NCBI RefSeq assembly: GCF_002797495.1
Contig: NZ_PGEZ01000001.1
Coordinates: forward strand, 372,001-436,000
DNA from: Mumia flava
GTDB taxonomy: Bacteria > Actinomycetota > Actinomycetes > Propionibacteriales > Nocardioidaceae
Length of the DNA: 64,000 bases
Direction: 5' to 3'
In this document: piece after piece, positions 16,451 through 25,035 of the stretch
How positions within the stretch are numbered: the stretch's first letter is position 1
Layout: every line of letters starts with the position of its first letter
The notes under the pieces: generated by a model
Databases searched by the model: none
What the model was told of the DNA's origin: nothing
The model's input: the letters and a program-made list of their open reading frames with translations, nothing else
Translations under genes and position numbers: made by a program

Positions 16451-19099
16451 CTACGGAAGCAGCCGGCCGTTCGGTGCGAACGCCGGCTGCAGCCGCTTCA
16501 GCTGCGTCTTGCTCACCTCCGTCGCCGGGCCGCCGTAGACCGCGTTGTAGACCAGGTTGAAGGTCGAGCGCGGCAGCGAACGGAACGTCACCTCGCTGCC
16601 GTACGTGACGACCGTCCCCTGCCCGACCTTGGTCGAGAGCACGTTCCCCGCGCCGGCGATGTACTCCTCACCGCGCAGGTAGCCGCTCGCGAGCACGTCC
16701 GACTCCGGGTACCGCGACGCCACCTCGACCTTCTTCTTCGTCGGCTCCCACGCCTGGGTGTTGTAGAGCCAGACCGGCCACTCCTCCGGCATGCCCCAGG
16801 CGACCATCTGGTCGGTGTCGAACTCCTGGTTCAGCAGGCTGCCACCGGTCGCGAAGTCGCTCCGCCCGGGAAGGACGGGCTCGATCGGGAGGTTCACGAG
16901 CTCCTGGGCGGTCGCGACCGAGTTGCCGATGGCGAGGAGCGTGCCGCCGTTGCGGACGAAGCGGCGCAGCTTCTTCCACCCCTTCTCACCGACGCCGTAC
17001 GCCCACGCGAACTCCTCGTCGTACCGCTCGGGATCCAGTCCCTCGACGATGTCGTCGCCCGAGATCCCCTGCGGCAGCACGATCGTGTCGTACACGTCGT
17101 TGAGCTGTCCGCTCTGGAAGTCCTGCGCACCGACGACCTCGTAGTTGATCCCGTACTGGTCCATCAGCCACATGTCCCAGCCGCCCGGCATGTTGTTCGC
17201 ACCGCGGAACAGCCCGACCCGCGTACGCGGCTTGAGCTGGATCCCCTCCACCTTCGGAGCGACGGCCGTCGCAGCGACCGGGACCCCGACCTCGGCGCTG
17301 GCGTCCGCCAGCACCGAACGCGCCTGCGGCGTCGCCGGGACCACGTAGGTGCCCGCCGGGTAGTCGGTCCCGGAGTCGGAGAAGCCGGCCGCCGTGCGGA
17401 ACGTGGTGATGTTGCGCCTCTGCAGCGCTGCGACCATCGAGATCGTGCCGTACGACTCGGGGCGCACCAGGTACGCGCCGTCGGCGCCCGGAGCAGCCGG
17501 CATCGACACCTCGGGAAGCTCGACCGACTCGACGCGCTCCAGCGGCGCCTCGAACGACTCGTCCACGGCCGCCACGTCGACGCCCAGCTGGATCGGAAGG
17601 CTCGTGGTCGCCTCGGCGTACGGAAGGTCGTCGACCGGGTACTCGTCGGTCCCGAGCACCTGGTCGACCCAGTTGCCGCGGGGCTGCTCGGTCTTGATCA
17701 CGTACGCGCCTGCCGCGTACTGCTCACCGCCGGCCGTGAAGGGACCGGTCGCCCGGTCGATCTCGACCTGCGTCCAGTCCAGCCGCTGCAGCATCTCGAA
17801 GGTGGCGTACGGGTCGCGCTGCTCGGCGTCGACCACGAATGCCCAGGTGCCGGAGTCGACCCCGTCCTCCATGTACTCCTGCGGAACGGAGAAGAGGTTG
17901 TCGTACAGCAGCTTCTCGCCGTTCTGCGCGACGTACTCCATCCCGGCGTACGTGGCGGTCTCGGCGTACTCGACGATGTCCTTCAGCGTCCACGTGTCCT
18001 TCTCGTACGGCTCGATCAGGAGCTGCGTGGCCTGCTGCGGACCCAGCGGCGAACCGTCGTCGGACGTCTGCGGGTACGCGAGGTCCCGTACCGACGCGAT
18101 CTCGGTGAGGAACGCGCCGGTGCCGGTGAACGGGAAGAACCCGACCGGCTGCTCCAAGGTCCAGAACACGTGGTAGTCACCGGTCCCGACGCCGGCCTTG
18201 CCCTCCGCGGCGAGCTGGCGAGCCGCGTGCTGGCCGACGGCCGCGGTCGACGCGTTCATGTTGGTCGGCACGTTCTCACTCGTGATCCCGCCGTACGGCG
18301 GCACGAAGATCCGCTCTCCGCTGTTGCCCTGCTGGTGCATGATGTGGGTCATCACGGGCCGGTACTTCTTCGTCAGCTCGAGCCGGTACTGCGCCTCGAT
18401 CTGCGTGAACATCGTCCAGTCCCGGTTGTCGTCGTGCCCGGTGTACTTGTGGTAGAGGTCCGGGTAGACCCGCGCGAGATCGGTGCCCGCCGTGCGGTTG
18501 AAGTGGTCGACGACGAGCTCCTGGCCGTCCGGGTTCTGCGACGGCACGAGCATGATGACGGCGTTGTTGAGCACCTCGTCGGTGAAGTCCGAGGTCTCGG
18601 TCGCGAGCCGGTGGACGATGTCGTTGATCGCCTGTCCGTTGCCGACCTCGGTGGAGTGGATCGTGGCCTCGAGGTGGTAGATCGGCACACTGTCCTGAGC
18701 GAGCGCCCGGGCCTCGGGCTCGGAGGTCGAGCGCGGGTCCGAGAGCTTCTGGTTCATCGCGACGATCTCGTCGAGGCGCTCCAGGTTCTCCGGCGCGCTG
18801 ATGAACACGGTTGCGTACTCGTTGCCCATCGTGGTCTCGCCGACCGTCTCGTACGTGACCCGGTCCGACTGGTCCGCGATCGTCTTCATGTAGTCGAGGA
18901 CGTCCGAGTACGCGGCGAGCTTGCCTTCCGTCCCCATCTCGAAGCCGAAGAACTGCTCCGGCGTGGCGATGTCGCCGGCCGCTGCCGGCAACGTGGTTCG
19001 ATACGGCGCCTCTGCGGTCGCCGACGAGGCGACCAGGCTGGTCCCGAGGAGTGCGACCGACGCCACCGCTACGGCGCCGGAGACCTTGGTGAGTCTCAT
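16451..19099 (-). CDS. Secreted zinc carboxypeptidase, peptidase family M14
   Basis: An 882-residue exported protein. The signal peptide occupies about residues 1-29 (MRLTKVSGAVAVASVALLG, then an AXA-type site ending SSATAEA). The M14 zinc site starts with HSTE in YHLEATIHSTEVG (about residue 150), and the later histidine lies in RPVMTHIMHQQG near 250. NPDGQELVVDHFNR is typical of the family. The C-terminal 350 residues have a Rossmann-like character (FRNGGTLLAIGNS-type wording), perhaps a glutaminase-like domain found in large M14 peptidases. It probably releases amino acids from peptides outside the cell. AAAGGGAG lies 8 nt before ATG 19099. The MocR-like regulator is divergent upstream. 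Confidence 0.88.
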   Translation of the reverse strand: MRLTKVSGAVAVASVALLGTSLVASSATAEAPYRTTLPAAAGDIATPEQFFGFEMGTEGKLAAYSDVLDYMKTIADQSDRVTYETVGETTMGNEYATVFISAPENLERLDEIVAMNQKLSDPRSTSEPEARALAQDSVPIYHLEATIHSTEVGNGQAINDIVHRLATETSDFTDEVLNNAVIMLVPSQNPDGQELVVDHFNRTAGTDLARVYPDLYHKYTGHDDNRDWTMFTQIEAQYRLELTKKYRPVMTHIMHQQGNSGERIFVPPYGGITSENVPTNMNASTAAVGQHAARQLAAEGKAGVGTGDYHVFWTLEQPVGFFPFTGTGAFLTEIASVRDLAYPQTSDDGSPLGPQQATQLLIEPYEKDTWTLKDIVEYAETATYAGMEYVAQNGEKLLYDNLFSVPQEYMEDGVDSGTWAFVVDAEQRDPYATFEMLQRLDWTQVEIDRATGPFTAGGEQYAAGAYVIKTEQPRGNWVDQVLGTDEYPVDDLPYAEATTSLPIQLGVDVAAVDESFEAPLERVESVELPEVSMPAAPGADGAYLVRPESYGTISMVAALQRRNITTFRTAAGFSDSGTDYPAGTYVVPATPQARSVLADASAEVGVPVAATAVAPKVEGIQLKPRTRVGLFRGANNMPGGWDMWLMDQYGINYEVVGAQDFQSGQLNDVYDTIVLPQGISGDDIVEGLDPERYDEEFAWAYGVGEKGWKKLRRFVRNGGTLLAIGNSVATAQELVNLPIEPVLPGRSDFATGGSLLNQEFDTDQMVAWGMPEEWPVWLYNTQAWEPTKKKVEVASRYPESDVLASGYLRGEEYIAGAGNVLSTKVGQGTVVTYGSEVTFRSLPRSTFNLVYNAVYGGPATEVSKTQLKRLQPAFAPNGRLLP

Positions 19100-19154
19100 G
19101 TGCTCCCTTTCCGCAAGGACCCGCCGCCGGTGTGCGGCGAGGTGGCCACACGTT

Positions 19155-19203
19155 AACGATCGTTCACGCCGCCGAGGCGGCCTCGATTGTTCGGCATTGT
19201 TCG
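19155..19203. promoter_or_regulatory. Palindrome and direct repeats between the peptidase and MocR genes
   Basis: AACGATCGTT (19155-19164) is a perfect palindrome, and ATTGTTCG occurs twice 10 bp apart (19186-19193 and 19196-19203). MocR-type regulators are known to bind direct repeats spaced by about one helical turn, so the pair is a candidate operator for the divergent genes. Confidence 0.4.
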
Positions 19204-19319
19204 AACTTCGGAGTAGGACAACCGGTGTCTCCGCGAGTCGCGACGACGGCGTCCGGCTTCGACTGGCGCTTCCCTGCGGAACCAACTAGGAATTCCTCAT
19301 GGGGGGAAGGGATCAGCGC

Positions 19320-20633
19320 ATGCGTGCGGGCGTCGCACCGGCCGCTGCGCTCGCCGACGGTGTTCCCGACCCCTCGGCGCGCGGGATCGCCGAGCACGTC
19401 ACCCGGCTGATCCGCACGGGCACCATCGGCGACGGCGTGCGGCTTCCGACCGTGCGGGCGACCGCGGCTGCCCTGCACGTCGGCCCGACCACGGTCGCGA
19501 CCGCGTGGGCGATCCTCCACGAGCGCCGCCTGATCCGGTCGGAGGGCCGGAACGGCACCTTCGTGCGCGACCTCAGCGACGCCCCCGCCTCCCGAGCCGC
19601 CCATCGCGTCCCGATCGAGCTCGATCTGACGTCGGACTCGTACGACGTCGACCTGATCCCCGACCCCACCGCGTACCTCGCTCGAGCAGCGGCTGGTCAT
19701 CCGCTCCACCTTCCTGACGCGCCGGTGGTCGATCCCGACCTCGAAGCGCTCGCGCGCGCCGCGTGGCCGTTCGAGCCGGCGTCGATGGCCGTCGCCTGGA
19801 GCTACCCCGATGCTCTGACCCAGATCGTCGACCTCGTCGCGAGCCCGGCGGACCGCGTCCTCGTCGAACAAGCGTGCTCCCCCGAGACCATGGCTGTGCT
19901 CTCGACCGCGCGTGTTCGCCCGGTGCACGTCGCGTCCGACCACCACGGCATGCTGCCGGACGCGCTGGCCGGCGCCTTGTCCACGCGTGCGGTCCTCGCG
20001 GTCGTGCAGCCCCGGATGGCCGATCCGCTCGGGCACGCGCTGACGCACCAGCGCGCACGAGAGCTGGCGGCGGTCTTCAGCCGTCACGACGCGTTCGTCG
20101 TCGAGGAAGACGGGAGCGCGGCGCTCGCGGAGGACCCGTCGGTCTCCGTCGGGGGGCACCTGCCGCACCGATGCATCCTCGTTCGCGGATACCACCGAGG
20201 GCTCGGCCCGCAGGCGCGGATCGCGCTCGTCGGCGGCCCGTCCACGATCGTCGAGCGGATCCGCGAACGCCAGGCGGTCACGGGCTCGTTCCCCCCGTCA
20301 CTGGCCCAGCGCGCGCTCCGCATGATGGCTCAGGACCCGGCGATCGGCGAGCTCCTGGGGGTCGCACGCGCGCGGTACACGCACCGTCGCCGCTCGATCG
20401 TGGACGCGCTGCGTCTGCGCGGGGTCAGAGCCGTCGGCGGGCGCGGTCTCGCGTTGTGGGTGCGGGTGGGCGACGCCGACGCGACGACACGCCGCCTGGC
20501 ACGCGCCGGCGTCCTCGCACACTCCGGGACCGCCCTCGCCTCACCCGACTACGGCCGCAGGCACGTCCGCCTCGCGGTGGCCGGGCTGCGTGATCAGCAC
20601 GACGCGGTGGCGGGCCTGCTCGCCGCCGCGTGA
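19320..20633 (+). CDS. MocR/GntR-type regulator with aminotransferase-like domain lacking the PLP lysine
   Basis: Residues 15-85 are a GntR winged helix (IAEHVTRLIRTGTIGDGVRL, then PTVRATAAALHVGPTTVATA) and 110-437 align with type I aminotransferases, as in PdxR and GabR. In those proteins PLP is bound by the lysine of GTFSKTLxPxLR. Here the aligned stretch reads RGYHRGLGPQAR: the lysine is arginine, while the following proline and arginine are kept. The neighbouring D-Y of EDDY is E-D-G. It therefore probably binds no PLP as an aldimine. ATG 19320 has GGAAGGG 9 nt upstream, better than ATG 19299. It is divergent from the M14 peptidase; regulation of that gene is a guess. Confidence 0.82.
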   Translation: MRAGVAPAAALADGVPDPSARGIAEHVTRLIRTGTIGDGVRLPTVRATAAALHVGPTTVATAWAILHERRLIRSEGRNGTFVRDLSDAPASRAAHRVPIELDLTSDSYDVDLIPDPTAYLARAAAGHPLHLPDAPVVDPDLEALARAAWPFEPASMAVAWSYPDALTQIVDLVASPADRVLVEQACSPETMAVLSTARVRPVHVASDHHGMLPDALAGALSTRAVLAVVQPRMADPLGHALTHQRARELAAVFSRHDAFVVEEDGSAALAEDPSVSVGGHLPHRCILVRGYHRGLGPQARIALVGGPSTIVERIRERQAVTGSFPPSLAQRALRMMAQDPAIGELLGVARARYTHRRRSIVDALRLRGVRAVGGRGLALWVRVGDADATTRRLARAGVLAHSGTALASPDYGRRHVRLAVAGLRDQHDAVAGLLAAA

Positions 20634-20637
20634 TCCG

Positions 20638-20724
20638 GTGGGAACCCACTCACCACTCGCGCCGGCATCCGACCGTCGGTGAGCTGGTTCCCACCACGCC
20701 GACTCGCGTGGGAACTCACTCACC
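20638..20724. repeat. Three units of inverted repeat family B between convergent genes
   Basis: GTGGGAACCCACTCACC (20638-20654), GGTGAGCTGGTTCCCAC (20678-20694) and GTGGGAACTCACTCACC (20708-20724) are alternating orientations of the unit seen at 16367. They lie exactly between the stop of the MocR gene (20633) and the stop of the desaturase gene (20720), where they could end transcription from both sides. Confidence 0.85.
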
Positions 20725-21955
20725 GCCCGTGCGGGGCGGTCCACTCCCGGTCGAAGAACCCGCGCCCACCGCGCTTGCGCGGCGGCAGGGCGTACCGCGT
20801 GATCTTCTTCGCGACCGAGCCGAGCTGCCGCGACAGCGGGCCGGTGTTGTACTTCAGCCCGTACTTCTCGCAGATCGCGCGGATCTCCGGGGCGATCTGC
20901 GGGTAGCGCCGCGACGGGATGTCGGGGAAGAGATGGTGCTCGATCTGGTGACTGAGGTTGCCGGTCATGATGTGGAAGAGCCGGCCGCCGGAGATGTTCG
21001 CGGAGCCGTGGAGCTGCCGCAGGTACCACTGGCCGCGGGTCTCGTTCTCGGCCTCCTCCTCGGTCCAGCTCTCCACGTCGGCCGGGAAGTGGCCGCAGAA
21101 GATCACCGCGAACGCCCAGACGTTGCGGACCAGGTTGGCGGAGAGGTTGCCGAGCAGCGTCGAGAGGAAGAACGGGCCGGTCAGCGCGGGGAAGACGACG
21201 TAGTCCTTGAGCAGCTGACGGCGGATCTTCGCGAGCGTGCCGGCGTTGCGGGCCTTCCACTCCTCGGGCGTCTCCTCACCGCGGGTGACGCGGTCGCGCT
21301 CGAGGTCGTGCACGAGCACGCCCCACTCGAACAGCAGCGCGAGCGCCATCGCGTACACGGGGTTGCCGAGGTACGCCGGGTGCCACGGCTGGTCGGGGTC
21401 GATCCGGACCAGGCCGTACCCGATGTCGCGGTCCTTGCCGTGGATGTTGGTGTACGTGTGGTGGACGTAGTTGTGGGTGTTCTTCCAGCCCTTCGCCATC
21501 CCGACCGTGTCCCACTCGAACGCCTTCGAGCTGAGCTCCGGGTCGTTCATCCAGTCGTACTGGCCGTGCATGACGTTGTGGCCGATCTCCATGTTGTCGA
21601 GGATCTTCGACAACGACAGCGACGCGACGCCACCCAGCCACGCGCCCGGGACGAACGGGACGAAGAACAGGCCGCGGCCGACGACCTCGAGCGCGGTGCG
21701 GGCCTTCATCACGCGGCGGATGTAGTCCGCGTCCTCCTGACCGAGCTCGGCGAGGAGACGCACCCGCATCGCGTCGAGCTCGCGGCCGAGCTCGTCGAGC
21801 TCCTCGGGGGTGAGGAGGTCGAGCCCCACGGTGGACGTACGGGTCGCGTCGTCGCTGACGAGCGGCTCGGGGGCCATGTCGTGATCGGTCGCGTCGTAGA
21901 CGCGCGTCGACTCGGCGTCGTAGAGCGGGGTGTCGTTCTCGCGAAGAGCAGTCAT
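20720..21955 (-). CDS. Membrane fatty acid desaturase, DesA3-like
   Basis: A 411-residue acyl desaturase that would introduce a double bond into a fatty acyl chain at the membrane. The three histidine boxes that hold the di-iron site are present: HNVMH (about residue 120), HNYVHH (about 158) and HQIEHH near 340. Hydrophobic segments lie before and between the second and third boxes. The pairing with an upstream ferredoxin reductase reproduces the desA3/Rv3230c arrangement of M. tuberculosis, where the pair makes oleate from stearoyl-CoA. ATG 21955 (MTALRENDTPLYD) follows AGAGAGG. Its 3' end overlaps the last repeat unit by five bases. Control by the divergent TetR gene is likely. Confidence 0.9.
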   Translation of the reverse strand: MTALRENDTPLYDAESTRVYDATDHDMAPEPLVSDDATRTSTVGLDLLTPEELDELGRELDAMRVRLLAELGQEDADYIRRVMKARTALEVVGRGLFFVPFVPGAWLGGVASLSLSKILDNMEIGHNVMHGQYDWMNDPELSSKAFEWDTVGMAKGWKNTHNYVHHTYTNIHGKDRDIGYGLVRIDPDQPWHPAYLGNPVYAMALALLFEWGVLVHDLERDRVTRGEETPEEWKARNAGTLAKIRRQLLKDYVVFPALTGPFFLSTLLGNLSANLVRNVWAFAVIFCGHFPADVESWTEEEAENETRGQWYLRQLHGSANISGGRLFHIMTGNLSHQIEHHLFPDIPSRRYPQIAPEIRAICEKYGLKYNTGPLSRQLGSVAKKITRYALPPRKRGGRGFFDREWTAPHGR

Positions 21956-21992
21956 GGGAACCTCTCTCGTCGTCGGGTCGGAGGGCGTCGGG

Positions 21993-23087
21993 TCAGAGGT
22001 CGAGGCAGACGTCGCCGACCGGGGCGTTGACGCAGATCTTGATCTTCTCGTCCGTGTCGGCGCGGACCTCGCCGGTGATGACGTTGCGCACGGCGCCGTG
22101 CACCTTGCGGGTCGAGCAGGTGTTGCAGATCCCCATCCGGCAGCCGAACTCCGGCGCGAGACCGGACCCTTCGGCCTGCTCGAGCAGGGTGCGTCCGTCG
22201 TTGTCCGTCGCGCGACCGGACGCCTCGAACGTGACGGTCCCGGTCGCGTCCTCGGCATCCAGGTCGACCGTGGGGACCTTGAACCACTCGCGCCGCAGGT
22301 CGCCGCCGAGCTTGTCGTACGTCTCGCCGACGACGTCGATCAGCCCGGCGGGACCGCAGACGTACGTCGGGTGCCGTGCGGCGTCGATCGCGAACGCGTC
22401 GAGGTGGTCGGGGGTGAAACGGCCCTCGACCGCCGCGGTCGGGTCCGGGTCCCGGGTGTAGATCCGCTCGACCCGGGCCCAGGTGCAGTCGCGCGCGATC
22501 GCGTCGAGCTCGTCGGAGAACATCTCGTCGGCGCGGCTGCGCGCGTAGTGCACGAACGTCACGGGGCGGTCGTGCCCGCGGTCGCGCAGGGTCCGCAGCA
22601 TCGCCATCACCGGGGTGATCCCGGAGCCGCCGCTGATCAGCGTGAGGTGGTCGGGCACGTGGTCGTCGAGGACGAAGTCGCCCTCGGCCTGCGAGAGGTG
22701 CACGATCGTCCCCGGGCGCAGGCCCTCCTTGAGGTGCTGCGAGACGTATCCCTCGGGGTGGACCTTCACGCTCACGGTGATCCGGTCGCGGGTGTCGGAC
22801 TCGGAGTCGACGACCGAGAAGCAGCGGATCCGCCGCGTGCCGTCGACCTCGACCCCGAACTGCACGTGCTGGCCGGCCCGGGCACCGCGCCAGGTGTCGT
22901 TGGGTCGCATCACGACCGTGCTCGCCGCGTCGGTCTCGGGCCGGACCTCCTCGACGACGGCGCGGACCTGGTGCACCGAGAGCATCGGGTGGACGCGGTC
23001 GAGGTAGTGGTCGACGCTGTGCGGGGTGGTGAGCGCATGGACGTACCTGGAGGCCAGGAGCGCCCTGATCGGTCCTCGCCGTGCCAT
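21993..23087 (-). CDS. Ferredoxin reductase partner of the desaturase
   Basis: A 364-residue electron-transfer protein: FAD domain (RIRCFSVVDSES near residue 85), NAD(P) domain (LISGGSGITPVMAML near 155, YVCGPAGLIDVV near 235) and a C-terminal [2Fe-2S] ferredoxin (EFGCRMGICNTC near 325, last cysteine in KICVNAP). It would feed NADPH electrons to the desaturase encoded 37 bp downstream on the same strand. The order and domain plan match Rv3230c of M. tuberculosis. ATG 23087 (MARRGPIRALLAS) is chosen; a GTG two codons earlier is possible. The first 40 residues, before the FAD domain, are typical of this subgroup. Confidence 0.9.
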   Translation of the reverse strand: MARRGPIRALLASRYVHALTTPHSVDHYLDRVHPMLSVHQVRAVVEEVRPETDAASTVVMRPNDTWRGARAGQHVQFGVEVDGTRRIRCFSVVDSESDTRDRITVSVKVHPEGYVSQHLKEGLRPGTIVHLSQAEGDFVLDDHVPDHLTLISGGSGITPVMAMLRTLRDRGHDRPVTFVHYARSRADEMFSDELDAIARDCTWARVERIYTRDPDPTAAVEGRFTPDHLDAFAIDAARHPTYVCGPAGLIDVVGETYDKLGGDLRREWFKVPTVDLDAEDATGTVTFEASGRATDNDGRTLLEQAEGSGLAPEFGCRMGICNTCSTRKVHGAVRNVITGEVRADTDEKIKICVNAPVGDVCLDL

Positions 23088-23113
23088 CCGTACCCCGTCC
23101 GTGCGTGCCTCGT

Positions 23114-23129
23114 GTGAACACCTGTACAC
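23114..23129. promoter_or_regulatory. TetR operator copy 1 (reductase/desaturase side)
   Basis: GTGAACACCTGTACAC is a 16-bp near-palindrome with 7-bp arms, 6 of 7 pairing. Read on the other strand it matches copy 2 at 13 of 16 positions. It lies 26 bp upstream of the reductase start. Confidence 0.65.
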
Positions 23130-23189
23130 CGAGTGTCTCCAGCGACGCCGCGGTGGGTCAACGCCCCTCGACGTGAGGCGAGACACACA

Positions 23190-23205
23190 GTGTACGGGCG
23201 TACAC
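23190..23205. promoter_or_regulatory. TetR operator copy 2 (tetR side)
   Basis: GTGTACGGGCGTACAC is a perfect inverted repeat with 7-bp arms and a GG centre. It lies 26 bp upstream of the tetR start, mirroring copy 1 at the same distance from the divergent gene. Confidence 0.7.
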
Positions 23206-23231
23206 CGGCCGATCCGCGATATGGTGCGCCG

Positions 23232-23870
23232 GTGCAGGCGAACGACGAGGTGGTTCCGCGCCGCACCCAGAAGGAGCGCACCCGCCAGGCGCTGCTCGAC
23301 GCGGCGCTCGAGCTGACCGCGGACCACGGATTCGCCGGCGTGAGCCTCCGCCAGGTCGCGCGCGACGCCGGCGTGGTGCCGACCGCCTTCTACCGCCACT
23401 TCGCCTCGATGGACGACCTCGGGCTCGCTCTCGTCGAGCAGACCTTCACGACGCTGCGGGAGATGGCGCGGGACGCGCGCTCCGACCCGGCCAACTACGA
23501 CGACATCATCAACGTCTCGGCGTCGGTAATCGTGACCCACGTCCGGGCGCACCGGTCGCACTTCGCGTTCATCGCGCGGGAGCGGTTCGGGGGCGTGCCG
23601 GCGGTACGGCGCCGGATCCGCGCCGAGCTGCGGTTGTTCGTCTCCGAGCTCGCCGTCGACCTGCGGACCCTTCCGTACATCTCGGCGTGGGAGTCGCAGG
23701 ACGTCCAGATGGCCGCACGGCTCTTCGTCAGCATCATGGTCTCGACCGCCGAGCAGGTGATCGAGACACCCGAGGCCCGCGACGACCTGCTGGAGGAGAT
23801 CGAGGAGGACACCCGCCGGCAGATGCGCCTGATCGTCCTCGGCTTCGCCTCCTGGCACCCTCCGCACTGA
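23232..23870 (+). CDS. TetR-family regulator of the desaturase locus
   Basis: A 212-residue TetR protein. The HTH occupies residues 12-58 (RTRQALLDAALELTADHGF, then SLRQVARDAGVVPTAFYRHF), and the C-terminal domain is helical and probably binds a fatty acyl ligand. GTG 23232 is used because upstream in-frame codons would cover the operator. It is divergent from the reductase and desaturase genes, and two matching palindromes lie symmetrically in the gap, so it most likely represses both sides. By analogy with DesT of Pseudomonas and other desaturase repressors the signal would be acyl-CoA saturation, but that is inference. Confidence 0.85.
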   Translation: MQANDEVVPRRTQKERTRQALLDAALELTADHGFAGVSLRQVARDAGVVPTAFYRHFASMDDLGLALVEQTFTTLREMARDARSDPANYDDIINVSASVIVTHVRAHRSHFAFIARERFGGVPAVRRRIRAELRLFVSELAVDLRTLPYISAWESQDVQMAARLFVSIMVSTAEQVIETPEARDDLLEEIEEDTRRQMRLIVLGFASWHPPH

Positions 23871-23886
23871 CGACCTCCCTCCGCTC

Positions 23887-24044
23887 GTCGAGGCGCGAGC
23901 GCAGCGAGCGATCGAGACGCGCGCCCCCTCCGTCCGTCGAGGCGCGAGCGCAGCGAGCGATCGAGACGCCAGGGGACCTCCGGTCTCGATCCTCGCTCCG
24001 CTCGGCCTCGACCACCGGGGGGTAGCGGGCCTCGACCACCGGGG
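23887..24044. repeat. Dispersed repeat family A, three to four copies
   Basis: Two direct copies of the unit GTCGAGGCGCGAGCG...ATCGAGAC lie at 23887-23920 and 23936-23970. A third copy in opposite orientation (GGTCTCGATCCTCGCTCCGC...) lies at 23982-24020 and a partial one at 24029-24044. They fill the gap between convergent tetR and miaA; no gene is seen in the 178 bp. Further copies lie at 26418-26597 and inside three coding regions. Confidence 0.85.
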
Positions 24045-24048
24045 TCGC

Positions 24049-24990
24049 TCAGCCGGCGACTGCCGCCACCGCGCGGTCGACGAGGTCCGGCGCGTCGTAC
24101 GGGAGCCAGACGATCCGGGCGTCCTTGCGGAACCACGCGTCCTGTCGCCGTGCGAACTTCCGCGTCCCCCGCACGGTGGCGTCGCGCGCGTCGTCCTCGC
24201 TGCACTCCCCCGCGAGGTGAGCGAGCACCTGCGCGTACCCGAGCGCCCGCGACGCCGTCGGCGCGTCCGCCAACCCGGCCGGCAGCAGGCCGCGGACCTC
24301 GTCGACCAGACCCGCCTCCCACATCCGGTCGACCCGGGACGCGATCCGCTGGTCGAGGACGTCGCGCGGCACGTCGAGCCCGATCAGCCGCAGGCCGTCG
24401 TAGTACGCATCGTGTCCCGGCAGGCTGGCTGCGAACGGCCGCCCGGTGATCTCGACGACCTCGAGCGCCCGGACGATGCGGCGCCCGTTGCTCGCCAGGA
24501 TCGTCTCCGCCGCCGCCGGGTCGACTGCGCGCAGCCGTTCGTGCATCGCCTCCGGGCCCAGCGCGTCCAGGTCGGCCTGCAGACGCGCCCGTACGGTCGG
24601 GTCGGTCCCGGGGAACTCGAACCGGTCGACCACGGCGCGGACGTACAGCGCCGAGCCGCCGACGAGGACCGGCACCGCGCCACGCACCGTGATGTCGTCG
24701 ACCGCGGCCCGTGCCCACTCCTGGAACTCCGCCACCGTCGCCGGCGCCGACACGTCGAGCACGTCCAGCAGGTGGTGCGGAACCCCGGCACGCTCGGCCT
24801 CCGGCATCTTCGCGGTGCCGACGTCCATCCCGCGGTAGATCTGGTACGCGTCGACGTTGACGACCTCGCCGCCGATCCGCCGCGCGAGCGCGACCGCGAG
24901 GTCGGACTTCCCGGCGGCGGTCGGGCCGACGACGGCGATCACGCCGGTGTCGCCGACTCCACCTGCTCGCCCGTCCGCCACGCCGACCAT
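24049..24990 (-). CDS. miaA: tRNA dimethylallyltransferase
   Basis: Adds the dimethylallyl group to A37 of tRNAs that read UNN codons, the substrate later methylthiolated by MiaB (encoded at 44900). The P-loop is VVGPTAAGKSDLAVALARRI near residue 20, followed by VDAYQIYRGMDVGTAK (usually DSxQVYRxxDIGTAK), LVGGSALYVRAV near 100 and a basic C-terminal region with FARRQDAWFRKD. Length is 313, normal. ATG 24990 (MVGVADGRAGG) is used. In related actinobacteria miaA lies a few genes from miaB; here about 20 kb separate them. Confidence 0.95.
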   Translation of the reverse strand: MVGVADGRAGGVGDTGVIAVVGPTAAGKSDLAVALARRIGGEVVNVDAYQIYRGMDVGTAKMPEAERAGVPHHLLDVLDVSAPATVAEFQEWARAAVDDITVRGAVPVLVGGSALYVRAVVDRFEFPGTDPTVRARLQADLDALGPEAMHERLRAVDPAAAETILASNGRRIVRALEVVEITGRPFAASLPGHDAYYDGLRLIGLDVPRDVLDQRIASRVDRMWEAGLVDEVRGLLPAGLADAPTASRALGYAQVLAHLAGECSEDDARDATVRGTRKFARRQDAWFRKDARIVWLPYDAPDLVDRAVAAVAG

Positions 24991-25035
24991 TGTGTCGTAG
25001 CCTCGAAGAAAGCTGCCCTCGACAGGAGGACGACC

